A stretch of DNA of 14,237 nucleotides, taken from Chloroflexi bacterium RBG_13_46_14 (lineage in GTDB: Bacteria; Chloroflexota; Dehalococcoidia; Dehalococcoidales; UBA2162). The DNA lies in assembly GCA_001796415.1 (NCBI GenBank), contig MGML01000182.1, positions 1,133 through 15,369 on the forward strand, written 5' to 3'. Both the position numbers and the translations under genes were made by a program. Below, piece after piece: positions 1-6,620 of the stretch (positions are counted from its first letter, which is position 1; the number at the start of each line of letters is the position of its first letter). The notes beneath the pieces are model-generated. The model made no database searches, was not told the DNA's origin, and worked only from the letters and a program-made list of their open reading frames with translations.

Positions 1-1
1 C

Positions 2-595
2 GTTCATTGGACGGAAGAAAGTATGATCTGTACGGAATGTCATGACGATACTCTGCACGGTACAGAAGGACTCGCCACTACCAGGTACGATAATCCTAAT
101 GCTATCAAATGTGAAGACTGTCATGAGGAAATTTGGACGGATACTGCTGATAATCCTCAGCACGCACAGCACCTGAGTGATATCCAGTGCCAGGTATGCC
201 ACTCCGTGTCCTATAAAAACTGTTATGAATGCCACGTATCGGTAGACGAGGCAGGATTACCCTGCCGCACCAGTGAACCGTCAGTGATGGACTTTGAAAT
301 CGGTTATAATCCGATCAGGTCGTCTGAAAGACCTTACAAATACGTCGTTCTTCGCCACGTGCCCACCTGTACCGGCACCTGCGATTATTATGGCAGCAAT
401 CTGATGTCGTTCTTCAATGCTTTACCGACCTGGAAATACGCGACGCCGCATAATATCCAGCTGAACACACCGCAAAATGAAAGCTGTGAAGCCTGCCATT
501 ACAACACTGAAATCTTCCTTTCGGAAGATGATGTCAGAGTTGACGAACTGGAAGCCAATAAGGATGTGATCATCAAGGACACTTCATTTCCTTAG
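2..595 (+). CDS. Multiheme c-type cytochrome, 3' part (5' end outside window)
   Basis: The frame is already open at base 2, before the first ATG (base 23), so the gene most likely begins upstream and only its C-terminal ~197 residues are here. Five CxxCH heme-attachment motifs are visible (CTECH, CEDCH, CQVCH, CYECH, CEACH), plus a CxxxC (CTGTC) that is not a standard heme site. Scattered extra histidines could be distal ligands. Such proteins are exported, carry covalently bound heme and pass electrons outside the cytoplasmic membrane. The stop TAG is followed about 40 bases later by the start of a Tat-type Fe-S subunit on the same strand, so the two are probably one operon encoding an extracytoplasmic redox complex. 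The redox partner or substrate cannot be told from this fragment. The cytochrome assignment is firm; the subfamily is unknown. Confidence 0.9.
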   Translation, partial: VHWTEESMICTECHDDTLHGTEGLATTRYDNPNAIKCEDCHEEIWTDTADNPQHAQHLSDIQCQVCHSVSYKNCYECHVSVDEAGLPCRTSEPSVMDFEIGYNPIRSSERPYKYVVLRHVPTCTGTCDYYGSNLMSFFNALPTWKYATPHNIQLNTPQNESCEACHYNTEIFLSEDDVRVDELEANKDVIIKDTSFP

Positions 596-634
596 GTGTC
601 TTCTACGAACTACAATCAAAAAAAAGGAGTAGAG

Positions 635-1495
635 ATGAGACTTAGCAGAAGAGAGCTGTTAAAAGCGACCGGAGCTACAGCAGGTCTTGCTTTGTTTCTA
701 CCATCGAAACTGACTACTCCAGTTATAGATAATTCTCCTGAAAATCTTTCTGACATTGCTATGCTTATCGATGTGTCCAGATGTATCGGTTGCTGGTGGT
801 GTTACGCTGCCTGTAAGAACTACAACAACCTGCCTGAGGCAATACAGCCCGAGAAAGAAGATCCTCCTGAGTTAGCAGAAAACACCTGGTCAACTTTATT
901 TACATTTCAGGATGAAAACGGTAAATGGGGTTCAAGAAAGCATGCCTGCATGCACTGTAAGGAAGCCTCCTGCGAGCTGGTATGCCCTACAGGCGCTATT
1001 TCGCATCAAGGAGCTGCGGTAGTAATCGACCAGGAATGGTGTATCGGCTGCGGATATTGTATACAGGCCTGTCCTTTTGGCATTCCGCATAAAGACGAAC
1101 ATACCGGCACAGCCCGGAAATGTACTTTCTGCACCGAGAGAATAAATAACGGTGAAATACCGGCCTGCGCGGATGCCTGCCCGACCGGCGCGATTCAGTT
1201 CGGCACACGTGATTCATTGCTTGAAGAAGCGAAAGAAAGAGTACATGCATTGAAAGATTCCGGATATTCAAACGCGAATCTGTACGGGGAAACTGAATCC
1301 GGGGGGCTGCATGTCATGTATGTCCTTACGGACGATCCCTCGGAGCAGGGACTGCCCGAGGAACCTGGAGTTGCCACTAACAACACGTGGGTTAAATGGG
1401 TGAGTGGTGTAATTGCCAGTGTCATAGTAGCGACTGTGCCGTTCTGGTTTATTTTTAAGAGAAAAAGCAGATTGAAAGCTGCGTCGGGTAAATAA
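635..1495 (+). CDS. Tat-exported, membrane-anchored 4x[4Fe-4S] electron-transfer subunit (FdnH/HybA/DmsB-like)
   Basis: 286 residues from ATG 635, which has an AAGGAG Shine-Dalgarno about 5 bases upstream; a GTG at 596 in the same frame touches the previous stop but lacks such a site. The N-terminus has a twin-arginine motif (SRRELLK, residues 4-10) followed by a hydrophobic stretch. Sixteen cysteines form four clusters: C50/53/56/60, C105/108/113/117, C136/139/142/146 and C163/166/178/182, the spacing of the DmsB/FdnH/HybA ferredoxin family. A single hydrophobic helix near residues 255-275 followed by KRK is a C-terminal membrane anchor. The role is to wire electrons between a catalytic subunit or quinone pool and the neighbouring multiheme cytochrome on the outer face of the membrane. 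No catalytic subunit (molybdopterin or hydrogenase) is inside the window, so the complex is not identifiable. Confidence 0.9.
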   Translation: MRLSRRELLKATGATAGLALFLPSKLTTPVIDNSPENLSDIAMLIDVSRCIGCWWCYAACKNYNNLPEAIQPEKEDPPELAENTWSTLFTFQDENGKWGSRKHACMHCKEASCELVCPTGAISHQGAAVVIDQEWCIGCGYCIQACPFGIPHKDEHTGTARKCTFCTERINNGEIPACADACPTGAIQFGTRDSLLEEAKERVHALKDSGYSNANLYGETESGGLHVMYVLTDDPSEQGLPEEPGVATNNTWVKWVSGVIASVIVATVPFWFIFKRKSRLKAASGK

Positions 1496-1544
1496 GATCA
1501 GAATCGATCTCACCAACAACTCAACAATCAGAGTTCTATTTTAT

Positions 1545-1847
1545 CTACTTGCCGTCACCGATCTTAACCCGACCCCAAATAGCGACAACTCTTGCCAGGG
1601 CATTTAAAGGCTCTTGATCCGGTTTTTCTCCTATTGTTTTATTAAAACAGAGGGTCATAAAGTTACTCAGCACCAGTGCTCCCGCGCTGTCTATAGCCGA
1701 ACGGACAGCTGCCAGTTGCGTAATGATGCTTTCGCAGTCTCTTTCTTCAGCTACCATTTTCTGCAGACCGCGTACCTGACCTTCCACTCTCTTCAAACGC
1801 TTGATTATTACTTCCCTTGATATTGTATTGTTTTCTTTGTTAGTCAT
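1545..1847 (-). CDS. CsoR/CstR-family metal- or persulfide-sensing repressor
   Basis: 100 residues, all-helical DUF156-type DNA-binding protein. The start is ATG 1847, preceded by AGGAG; a GTG at 1862 is in frame but lies upstream of that site. The family signature is clear (IKRLKRVEGQVRGLQKM, residues 15-31). The sensing cysteines are C38 and C67. The histidine normally four residues before the second cysteine in Cu(I)-sensing CsoR is Phe63 here. Two cysteines without the histidine is the pattern of CstR-type persulfide sensors, so copper sensing is less likely. It is convergent with the Fe-S gene. A CsoR-type palindrome lies about 140 bases upstream (1989-2005), over the start region of a rightward promoter. 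Which target gene it controls is unclear, since no rhodanese, sulfurtransferase or copper ATPase lies nearby. Confidence 0.88.
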   Translation of the reverse strand: MTNKENNTISREVIIKRLKRVEGQVRGLQKMVAEERDCESIITQLAAVRSAIDSAGALVLSNFMTLCFNKTIGEKPDQEPLNALARVVAIWGRVKIGDGK

Positions 1848-1883
1848 AAGCTCTCCTGCCACTTAGTTTTTAGCTTTGACATT

Positions 1884-1889
1884 ATTATA
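1884..1889 (-). promoter_or_regulatory. Probable -10 element of the CsoR-family gene
   Basis: Read on the minus strand this is a perfect TATAAT, placing a transcription start about 30 bases before the ATG at 1847. The -35 at the right distance (about 1907-1912, TAGTCT) is poor, which may mean an activator or simply that this is not the main promoter. Confidence 0.4.
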
Positions 1890-1959
1890 CAATGAGTATA
1901 GTTAAAAGACTACCATTTGAATCGTATTTGTAAGGTTTCTTATTTTTTATGATAAGCGG

Positions 1960-1988
1960 TTGACAGCCTTCTGCTTCAGTGTTAAACT
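1960..1988 (+). promoter_or_regulatory. Sigma70-like promoter, consensus -35
   Basis: TTGACA (1960-1965), a 17-base spacer, then TAAACT (1983-1988). The -35 matches consensus fully and the -10 at four of six positions. It points rightward, but the nearest downstream gene on this strand starts 340 bases away with its own promoter and with a hairpin in between. Confidence 0.6.
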
Positions 1989-2005
1989 ATACCCCAGTAG
2001 GGTAT
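1989..2005. promoter_or_regulatory. CsoR/CstR-type operator palindrome
   Basis: ATACCC-cagta-GGGTAT, a perfect 6-bp inverted repeat around 5 bases, matching the general form of CsoR-family operators (TACCCC...GGGGTA). It begins at the base after the -10 of the 1960-1988 promoter, where a bound repressor would block initiation. A CsoR-family gene lies about 140 bases to the left, so binding by that protein is a natural inference. Confidence 0.65.
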
Positions 2006-2036
2006 TCACTCCGGTCTATTTATCCTACGCTCCATA

Positions 2037-2074
2037 CTAAAATACCTTGTCTGTATCAGGGCAAGGTGTTTTAG
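2037..2074 (+). terminator. Strong hairpin, possible terminator or attenuator
   Basis: CTAAAATACCTTG (2037-2049) pairs with CAAGGTGTTTTAG (2062-2074): 13 base pairs with one U-G wobble, 12-base loop, A-rich on the left arm and T-rich on the right, followed by TTTCC. It sits 30-75 bases after the expected start of the operator-controlled promoter. Confidence 0.5.
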
Positions 2075-2246
2075 TTTCCAGATAAAAGACAGCACTGTTT
2101 TACTATCGGTTTTCGTTTTGAAAAATAGTAATATCGGAATATCAGCAAGCCTGCGTGATTAAAAATCACTCTACATATAAAGGGATGGTCTTTATTAGAT
2201 ATTGAAACAAACTTTTTACAATTCCAGACAGAAATAATCTGTTTAC

Positions 2247-2276
2247 TTGTTTTTTCTTAAAGGTTAGACTTATAAT
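2247..2276 (+). promoter_or_regulatory. Likely promoter of the UGSC-family gene
   Basis: TTGTTT (2247-2252), 18-base spacer, perfect TATAAT (2271-2276). The start would fall near 2283, leaving a leader of about 47 bases with a strong GGAGG (2321-2325) before ATG 2330. Confidence 0.5.
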
Positions 2277-2329
2277 CACACTGGTAATCTTGCGAAAGCG
2301 GCAAATAAACAAGTATAGAAGGAGGATGC

Positions 2330-4090
2330 ATGGCAGAAAAAACTTATAAGTGTCTGAGTCCGGTCGGGAACCAGGAACCGATAGACCTGAAGCCACTGGC
2401 GCCACGTCTCGATACTCTCGACGGCAAAACGGTCGTCGTTTGTATCAATGCGGGAGGCGATCAGGATATCACGATACCGTTACTTAAGGCATTACCGGAA
2501 AGGTATCCAAATGTAAACTGGGATATCAAGCGGAAATTCGGCTTCAGCGCCGAACTGACAGAAGAGGAGAAAAAGACAGCCGATGCGATGATAGCCGGTG
2601 TGATCTGGTGACATGGCGCCATTTGGGGACAGTTGTTCCAGGTAGCGGAAGTCGAACAGGCAGGGATACCAACAGTGTCATTGCTTTACAAAGACCAGGA
2701 CGAATGCTTCGTGCAGGCAGCCACGATGAGCGGTTCTCCCTGTCTTCGAAGGATTCATGTTTCTAGAACTCTGCCGGGGCCGGAAGATGTTGATGGATTT
2801 CTTCCAGACCTGCTTGATGAGCTCGTCAGACCTTTGACAGAGGAAGAAAGTTCCGGCGGCGTGCTTAAAGCATTGGGTGATGAAAGGATACTTTTCGAAG
2901 GAACTCTAGAAGAAGCGGAAAAGGTCTACAACGAAGTAGAGAAGATTACGTATCTTCGGTACAATCCGCCCATCGCCAAGTACACCGACGGTTTGCCGGT
3001 TTTGATACCAACCGAAGAAAGAGTAAAGAAGATGCTGGCTCATACCAGCCACGCCCCGGATGAACTGATCATTCACCAGAAGGACCATGGCAGGATGGTA
3101 CTCGGTATGGGTGAGGGCGCGAAGAAGGGAAATCCAGTGCTGTTCCAGCCCGTAAAACGCACAGCAACGGTCGAACAGGTAGCAGTAAATGCCGTGATGG
3201 CCGGATGTAAGCCTGAGTATTTCCCTGTAGTACTCACAATTGCAGAAGCGGGTGGCGGCGGAGGTTTCGACGGACGCGGCAGCCAGGGATACGTCGTCAG
3301 CGGCCCGATAGCCAGGGAGATCGGAATGAACTTCGACGTGGGTATATTCGGTCCCGGCAACCCCGCGAACAGGAGTATCGGTCGCGCTGCAGAACTGATG
3401 TGGCGTAATTTTGGCGGTAATATACCTAACGTGACCAACTGCGGCGTTATGGGAGCACCTTTGTTCAACTGTATCCCTGAGGATATAGATTCGCTGCCAC
3501 CGGGATGGAAAGGGCTTAACGAAGAGTACGATTACATGAAAGACGAGAGTATTATCTATATAATTAACCTGGGACGCGGCGGTACCACGAATATTCACCG
3601 GACCGAATTTTCTCCTGGCGGTTACCGTGCTCTCCAGAAGAGTGGACATGGCGGTATTGCGAGGAGACTTGGCGTTAAGGGCATTCCAGGACCTCACAAT
3701 TTCTTCGAGTATATGCTCACTGAACTATGGGCTGGTAGAGAAGGCGGAATTACCTTCCTGATGCTTCCGCAGATGGCAAGGCATATGTATGACCTTGGAT
3801 TCAAATCGAAGGACGAAATCTACGAGTGGTTACAGAAGAAAAGTTACGTGACGATGAAAGAATACCGGACTCACTCCTGGCCGGACGTTCAGACGAATGC
3901 CTGGCTTGGTATCGAACCGACTTCGGGTAAACCGTACAAGGAACTGCCGGATGACTATATGGTTCCGATGATAGCAGATCCATATGACAGCTGTATTATA
4001 GTAACCGGCGGTGGAGAAGAGTACCCGCAGTGGCTTGGCGCACGCAGGGGTGCTGGAAATCTTGCTTACTGTATCGATTACTGGAGATAA
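2330..4090 (+). CDS. UGSC-family two-domain (seleno)protein read through an in-frame UGA at codon 94
   Basis: ATG 2330 follows GGAGG at 4-bases spacing. The frame runs to UAA at 4088-4090 (586 residues) with one UGA at 2609-2611. Residues 1-172 resemble the UGSC/thioredoxin-like family: LAPRLDTLDGKTVVV near the start, an ADAMIAGV strand immediately before the UGA, then VEQAGIPTV. In that family the residue after this strand is the redox Sec or Cys, so UGA as selenocysteine is expected by position. The context after it is HGAIWGQ rather than GSC. Residues ~270-586 form a second conserved domain (AVNAVMAGCKPEYFPVV at 285-301; GPGNPANRSIGR at 341-352; a glycine-rich GGGGGFDGRG stretch) of a type that I recall next to UGSC proteins and whose reaction is not established. 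No start codon with a ribosome site exists after the UGA, so two separate genes are unlikely. If UGA were Trp, the redox residue would be lost. The gene is otherwise intact. Confidence 0.75.
2609..2640 (+). promoter_or_regulatory. In-frame UGA with short downstream hairpin (possible bacterial SECIS)
   Basis: UGA at 2609-2611 is followed by CAT GGC (His-Gly), then a hairpin TGGGGA (2624-2629), loop CAGTTG, TTCCA (2636-2640). Bacterial SECIS elements are small hairpins at about this distance after the UGA. The stem is short and imperfect and lacks the GGUC loop of the E. coli fdhF element, so this is only a candidate. A 10-base palindrome ATGGCGCCAT (2613-2622) also lies here. Confidence 0.3.
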
Positions 4091-4112
4091 ATTCTACCAT
4101 TCGGAAAAACAT

Positions 4113-4145
4113 AAAAAGATCGGAGGTTTATCCTCCGGTCTTTTT
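4113..4145. terminator. Bidirectional intrinsic terminator between convergent genes
   Basis: AAAAAGATCGGAGG (4113-4126), loop TTTAT, CCTCCGGTCTTTTT (4132-4145): a 14-bp stem with one wobble, T-run on the right arm and A-run on the left arm. It ends both the UGSC-family transcript and the oncoming histidine kinase transcript. Confidence 0.85.
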
Positions 4146-4164
4146 ATTTCAGGAGTTATGGATA

Positions 4165-5637
4165 TCAGTACGGCAGACTAAAAAGAACGCGGGTGCCTTT
4201 CCCTGGAGATGAGTCGAAACTCAGAGTCGCCCCGAGGAGTCTGGCACGTTCCTGCATACCGATCAGTCCAAGTTTCCCTGTTTGAGCCAGATCATCTATC
4301 ATATCGGATAATTCAAAACCTATTCCGTTGTCACTTATACTGACGTCAACCTGTTTTGCAGAGAACCGGATATCGATATGAGATTCTGTTGCCCTGGAAT
4401 GCTTCCAGACATTATTCAGGGCTTCCTGGATAACTCTGTAAAGCAGCATTTCAACTTCTGAAGGAAGCCGCCTTTCTTCACCGACTACCTCCAGGCTTAT
4501 CACTATTCCATTGTATTCCTGAGCCCTTTTCACCAGCGATCTCAACGCGGCCATCAATCCAAGGTCATCGATGAGAGAAGGCCGCAGATCCTGGGCATAA
4601 CGGTGAACCGACTGGACACCCCGGTTTACCTGTTCCTGTATATCTTTCAGGAAGGATATCTGTTCCGGGGAGTAATTATCTTCGTTCCTGATGAAGTTAT
4701 CGAGCTGTCGAGACAGAGAAAGCAGGAGTTGAGCCGTATCATCATGGAGCTCACGGGCAATACGTTTCCTTTCTTCTTCCTGCGCCCGGGTTATCTGCTG
4801 TAAATAATACCGAAGATTTTCTTCCATTCTCTTTTCATTGGTAACGTCCCTGGCGGTGTTTTGAAAAGCTTTAACATCGTTTTCAACATTCACAAGATTG
4901 GTGGTTATTATGGTAATAAGCTTGGTACCATCCTTCCTGACAAGGTTCATTTCGTATGGTGCATCGATTCTACCACCACTTAGCAGCTTCTTCTTTACCT
5001 TTCTTGCTAATTTGATATCGCTGTCATTACCGATAAATTGTTTAACGTTCATTCCGACCAGTTCATCAAGCGGATAACCGCACAAGACTGATAAAGCTTC
5101 ATTCGCTGTAAGGATTGTTCCATCCATGTCATGAACCCATATGGCATCATAGGCACTCTCAAAGAGAGCCCTGTAGCTTTGCTCGGATTCCATAAGAGCA
5201 TCTTCAACTACCCGGCGTTCAGTGATATCTTCAAGAGTTTCTATAGCTCCGATAATGCTACCGGAATCATCTTTGATCGGACTTGCTGTAAAATGCAGCC
5301 AACGACCGTTCTTTCCCATATCATGGAAGAAGCTTTCCGCTTCGTAGGCTCCTTCTATAAGTCGAGACTGCTCGTAACTATCAGGATAGTACGGTTCTAT
5401 TTTTTTTGCTGACGCTTCATCAACGATTAGATCCGCCATGGTAGGTCGTTTTTCTTTGTAAAACGCCCTCCACTGTTCACTTGTACCGATTATGTCTTCG
5501 CGTTTAATCCCTGAAAGCAGCTCAATAGCCGTATTCCAGTAGATGACTTTATGTTCCTGGTTAATCACGAACGACGGAATCGATAATCCGTCGATAATTC
5601 GTGCAAGCATGCGGGAATCAGTTATTGTCTGGGCCAT
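4165..5637 (-). CDS. Soluble PAS-domain sensor histidine kinase (NarX/DegS-like HisKA_3 type)
   Basis: 490 residues from ATG 5637, preceded by AGGTGG; an in-frame GTG at 5682 would overlap the regulator gene. No membrane segments or signal peptide, so it senses a cytoplasmic cue. Two PAS domains (about 10-140 and 152-270), then a HisKA_3 dimerisation helix with EEERKRIARELHDD, phospho-acceptor His298, and a HATPase_c domain with an N-box (QEALNN, 404-409), DNGIG (436-440) and a final GMQER...GATLSF block. It autophosphorylates and passes phosphate to the regulator encoded 17 bases upstream. Divergence from acetyl-CoA synthetase suggests control of acetate metabolism. The stop is UGA, followed in frame by TAT CCA TAA. 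The PAS ligand (heme, flavin, none) cannot be read from sequence. Confidence 0.92.
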   Translation of the reverse strand: MAQTITDSRMLARIIDGLSIPSFVINQEHKVIYWNTAIELLSGIKREDIIGTSEQWRAFYKEKRPTMADLIVDEASAKKIEPYYPDSYEQSRLIEGAYEAESFFHDMGKNGRWLHFTASPIKDDSGSIIGAIETLEDITERRVVEDALMESEQSYRALFESAYDAIWVHDMDGTILTANEALSVLCGYPLDELVGMNVKQFIGNDSDIKLARKVKKKLLSGGRIDAPYEMNLVRKDGTKLITIITTNLVNVENDVKAFQNTARDVTNEKRMEENLRYYLQQITRAQEEERKRIARELHDDTAQLLLSLSRQLDNFIRNEDNYSPEQISFLKDIQEQVNRGVQSVHRYAQDLRPSLIDDLGLMAALRSLVKRAQEYNGIVISLEVVGEERRLPSEVEMLLYRVIQEALNNVWKHSRATESHIDIRFSAKQVDVSISDNGIGFELSDMIDDLAQTGKLGLIGMQERARLLGATLSFDSSPGKGTRVLFSLPY

Positions 5638-5654
5638 GAACCACCTGTCGTTTA

Positions 5655-6320
5655 CTAGAGTAATTCCTCCAGGGTGAACCACCCTTTTTGAAGACCGTAC
5701 AGTACAGCTTCCGTTCTGGAGCCAACACCCAGTTTATTGAATATTGCTCTCATATGACCTTCAATAGTGCGATTACTGAGATGGAGTTTGTGGGCGATAT
5801 CCTTGTTCGTCATACCGGTTGCGGCCAGCTTGATAATAGCGGTTTCACGGCTGCTGAGTTGCTTGGATGGTTTCTCTGTTGTCTGTATTTCCCCCGGAGT
5901 AGTAAAATAATTTATGACTTTCCTGGCAATAGTGGGATCAAGAACCGGTTCACCTTTACAAACTGCCCTGATAGCACTTATCAGTTCATCTCCACTGACG
6001 TTTTTTAGCAAATAGCCGGCAGCTCCGGCTTTGAGCAGAGCAAATACGTATTCGTCATCGTTATAGGCACTGAGTATAAGGATAGCTATTCCGGGATTGT
6101 TTGCTTTTATCTGCTTTGTAGCTTCTATGCCGTTCAGTTTCGGCATATTTATATCCATTATAATAAGATCTGGTTTTAACTCATTGGCTAATCGAACAGC
6201 ATCCTGCCCGTTGCCTGTCTCACCAACAACGGTCAAACCATCTTCTTCTTCGAGTAATTTACGTATACCCTCACGTGTTATGACGTGGTCTTCAGCCAGA
6301 AGTATACTGATTTCACTCAT
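5655..6320 (-). CDS. NarL/FixJ-family response regulator
   Basis: 221 residues from ATG 6320 (GGAG about 7 bases before); an upstream in-frame ATG at 6365 would add 15 residues not typical of receivers. The receiver domain has the acidic pair E10/D11, phospho-acceptor D56 (DLIIMDINMP), S84 and K106. A LuxR-type helix-turn-helix follows at about 150-210 (LSSRETAIIKLAATGMTNKDIA then SNRTIEGHM). It is the first gene of a minus-strand pair with the PAS kinase and is divergent from acs across 300 bases. By analogy with systems where a LuxR-type regulator (CrbR/ErdR) turns on acs and the acetate permease, it probably controls 6621-10910; this is inference from position. Confidence 0.93.
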   Translation of the reverse strand: MSEISILLAEDHVITREGIRKLLEEEDGLTVVGETGNGQDAVRLANELKPDLIIMDINMPKLNGIEATKQIKANNPGIAILILSAYNDDEYVFALLKAGAAGYLLKNVSGDELISAIRAVCKGEPVLDPTIARKVINYFTTPGEIQTTEKPSKQLSSRETAIIKLAATGMTNKDIAHKLHLSNRTIEGHMRAIFNKLGVGSRTEAVLYGLQKGWFTLEELL

Positions 6321-6398
6321 ACAATCTCCAAGTATCAGCATACCAGAGAAGGAAAACTCATTCAAGGAACAAGTATTAAGGAAACAGAATTACAAGAA

Positions 6399-6422
6399 GT
6401 AAATACACTTGAGTATATTTAC
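6399..6422. promoter_or_regulatory. Inverted repeat, candidate regulator-binding site upstream of acs
   Basis: GTAAATACA (6399-6407) and TATATTTAC (6414-6422) are inverted copies matching at 8 of 9 positions around CTTGAG. It ends 24 bases before the acs -35, a usual location for an activator, and lies within the shared control region of the regulator gene. Confidence 0.4.
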
Positions 6423-6446
6423 CTGAATTGATGCTTCATACTAAAA

Positions 6447-6475
6447 TTAACTTATGGAATAATACCTGTTATAAA
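6447..6475 (+). promoter_or_regulatory. Likely acs promoter
   Basis: TTAACT (6447-6452), 17-base spacer, TATAAA (6470-6475): four and five of six matches to sigma70 consensus. It predicts an untranslated leader of roughly 140 bases before ATG 6621. Confidence 0.5.
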
Positions 6476-6523
6476 GTGGAAATTACCGGAAATAAAAACA
6501 GTATGATTACGGGTGGAGGAGGT

Positions 6524-6580
6524 GTGAAATTAGATTATTATAAAAATAGGGTAATATGCATTAAGTATGGAATGAAGTGA
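6524..6580 (+). CDS. Possible 18-codon leader ORF in the acs leader
   Basis: GTG 6524 directly follows a very strong GGAGGAGG (6515-6522) and opens an 18-codon frame (MKLDYYKNRVICIKYGMK) ending in UGA at 6578-6580; after that UGA the frame stays open for six more codons to TAA at 6599. The ribosome-site spacing is short (4 bases from the first GGAGG). It has no recognisable homology and could be chance. Confidence 0.2.
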   Translation: MKLDYYKNRVICIKYGMK

Positions 6581-6620
6581 TTAATTGGTTACAAATATTA
6601 ATTAGAGGAGATTTGTTTGG

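Larger units (their letters stand above)
1848..2329. other. Long regulatory intergenic region (482 bases) without a convincing gene
   Basis: AT-rich spacer between the divergent CsoR-family gene and the UGSC-family gene. It holds a leftward -10, a rightward promoter with a CsoR-type operator, a strong hairpin and a second rightward promoter, each listed separately, plus a small GTGATT/AATCAC hairpin at 2155-2169. No open frame with a ribosome-binding site and recognisable protein was found. Confidence 0.6.

Noticed and set aside
596..634. GTG start for the Fe-S subunit immediately after the cytochrome stop
   Set aside because: ATG 635 has a strong AAGGAG at proper spacing and places the twin-arginine motif at the normal distance from the N-terminus.
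2613..2622. Palindrome ATGGCGCCAT right after the UGA as the SECIS stem
   Set aside because: A perfect palindrome has no loop and cannot form a usable hairpin of this size; the hairpin at 2624-2640 is the better, though still weak, candidate.
2906..3697. 263-codon open frame on the minus strand inside the UGSC-family gene
   Set aside because: It has no recognisable domain, biased composition, and is antisense to a clearly conserved protein; a shadow frame.
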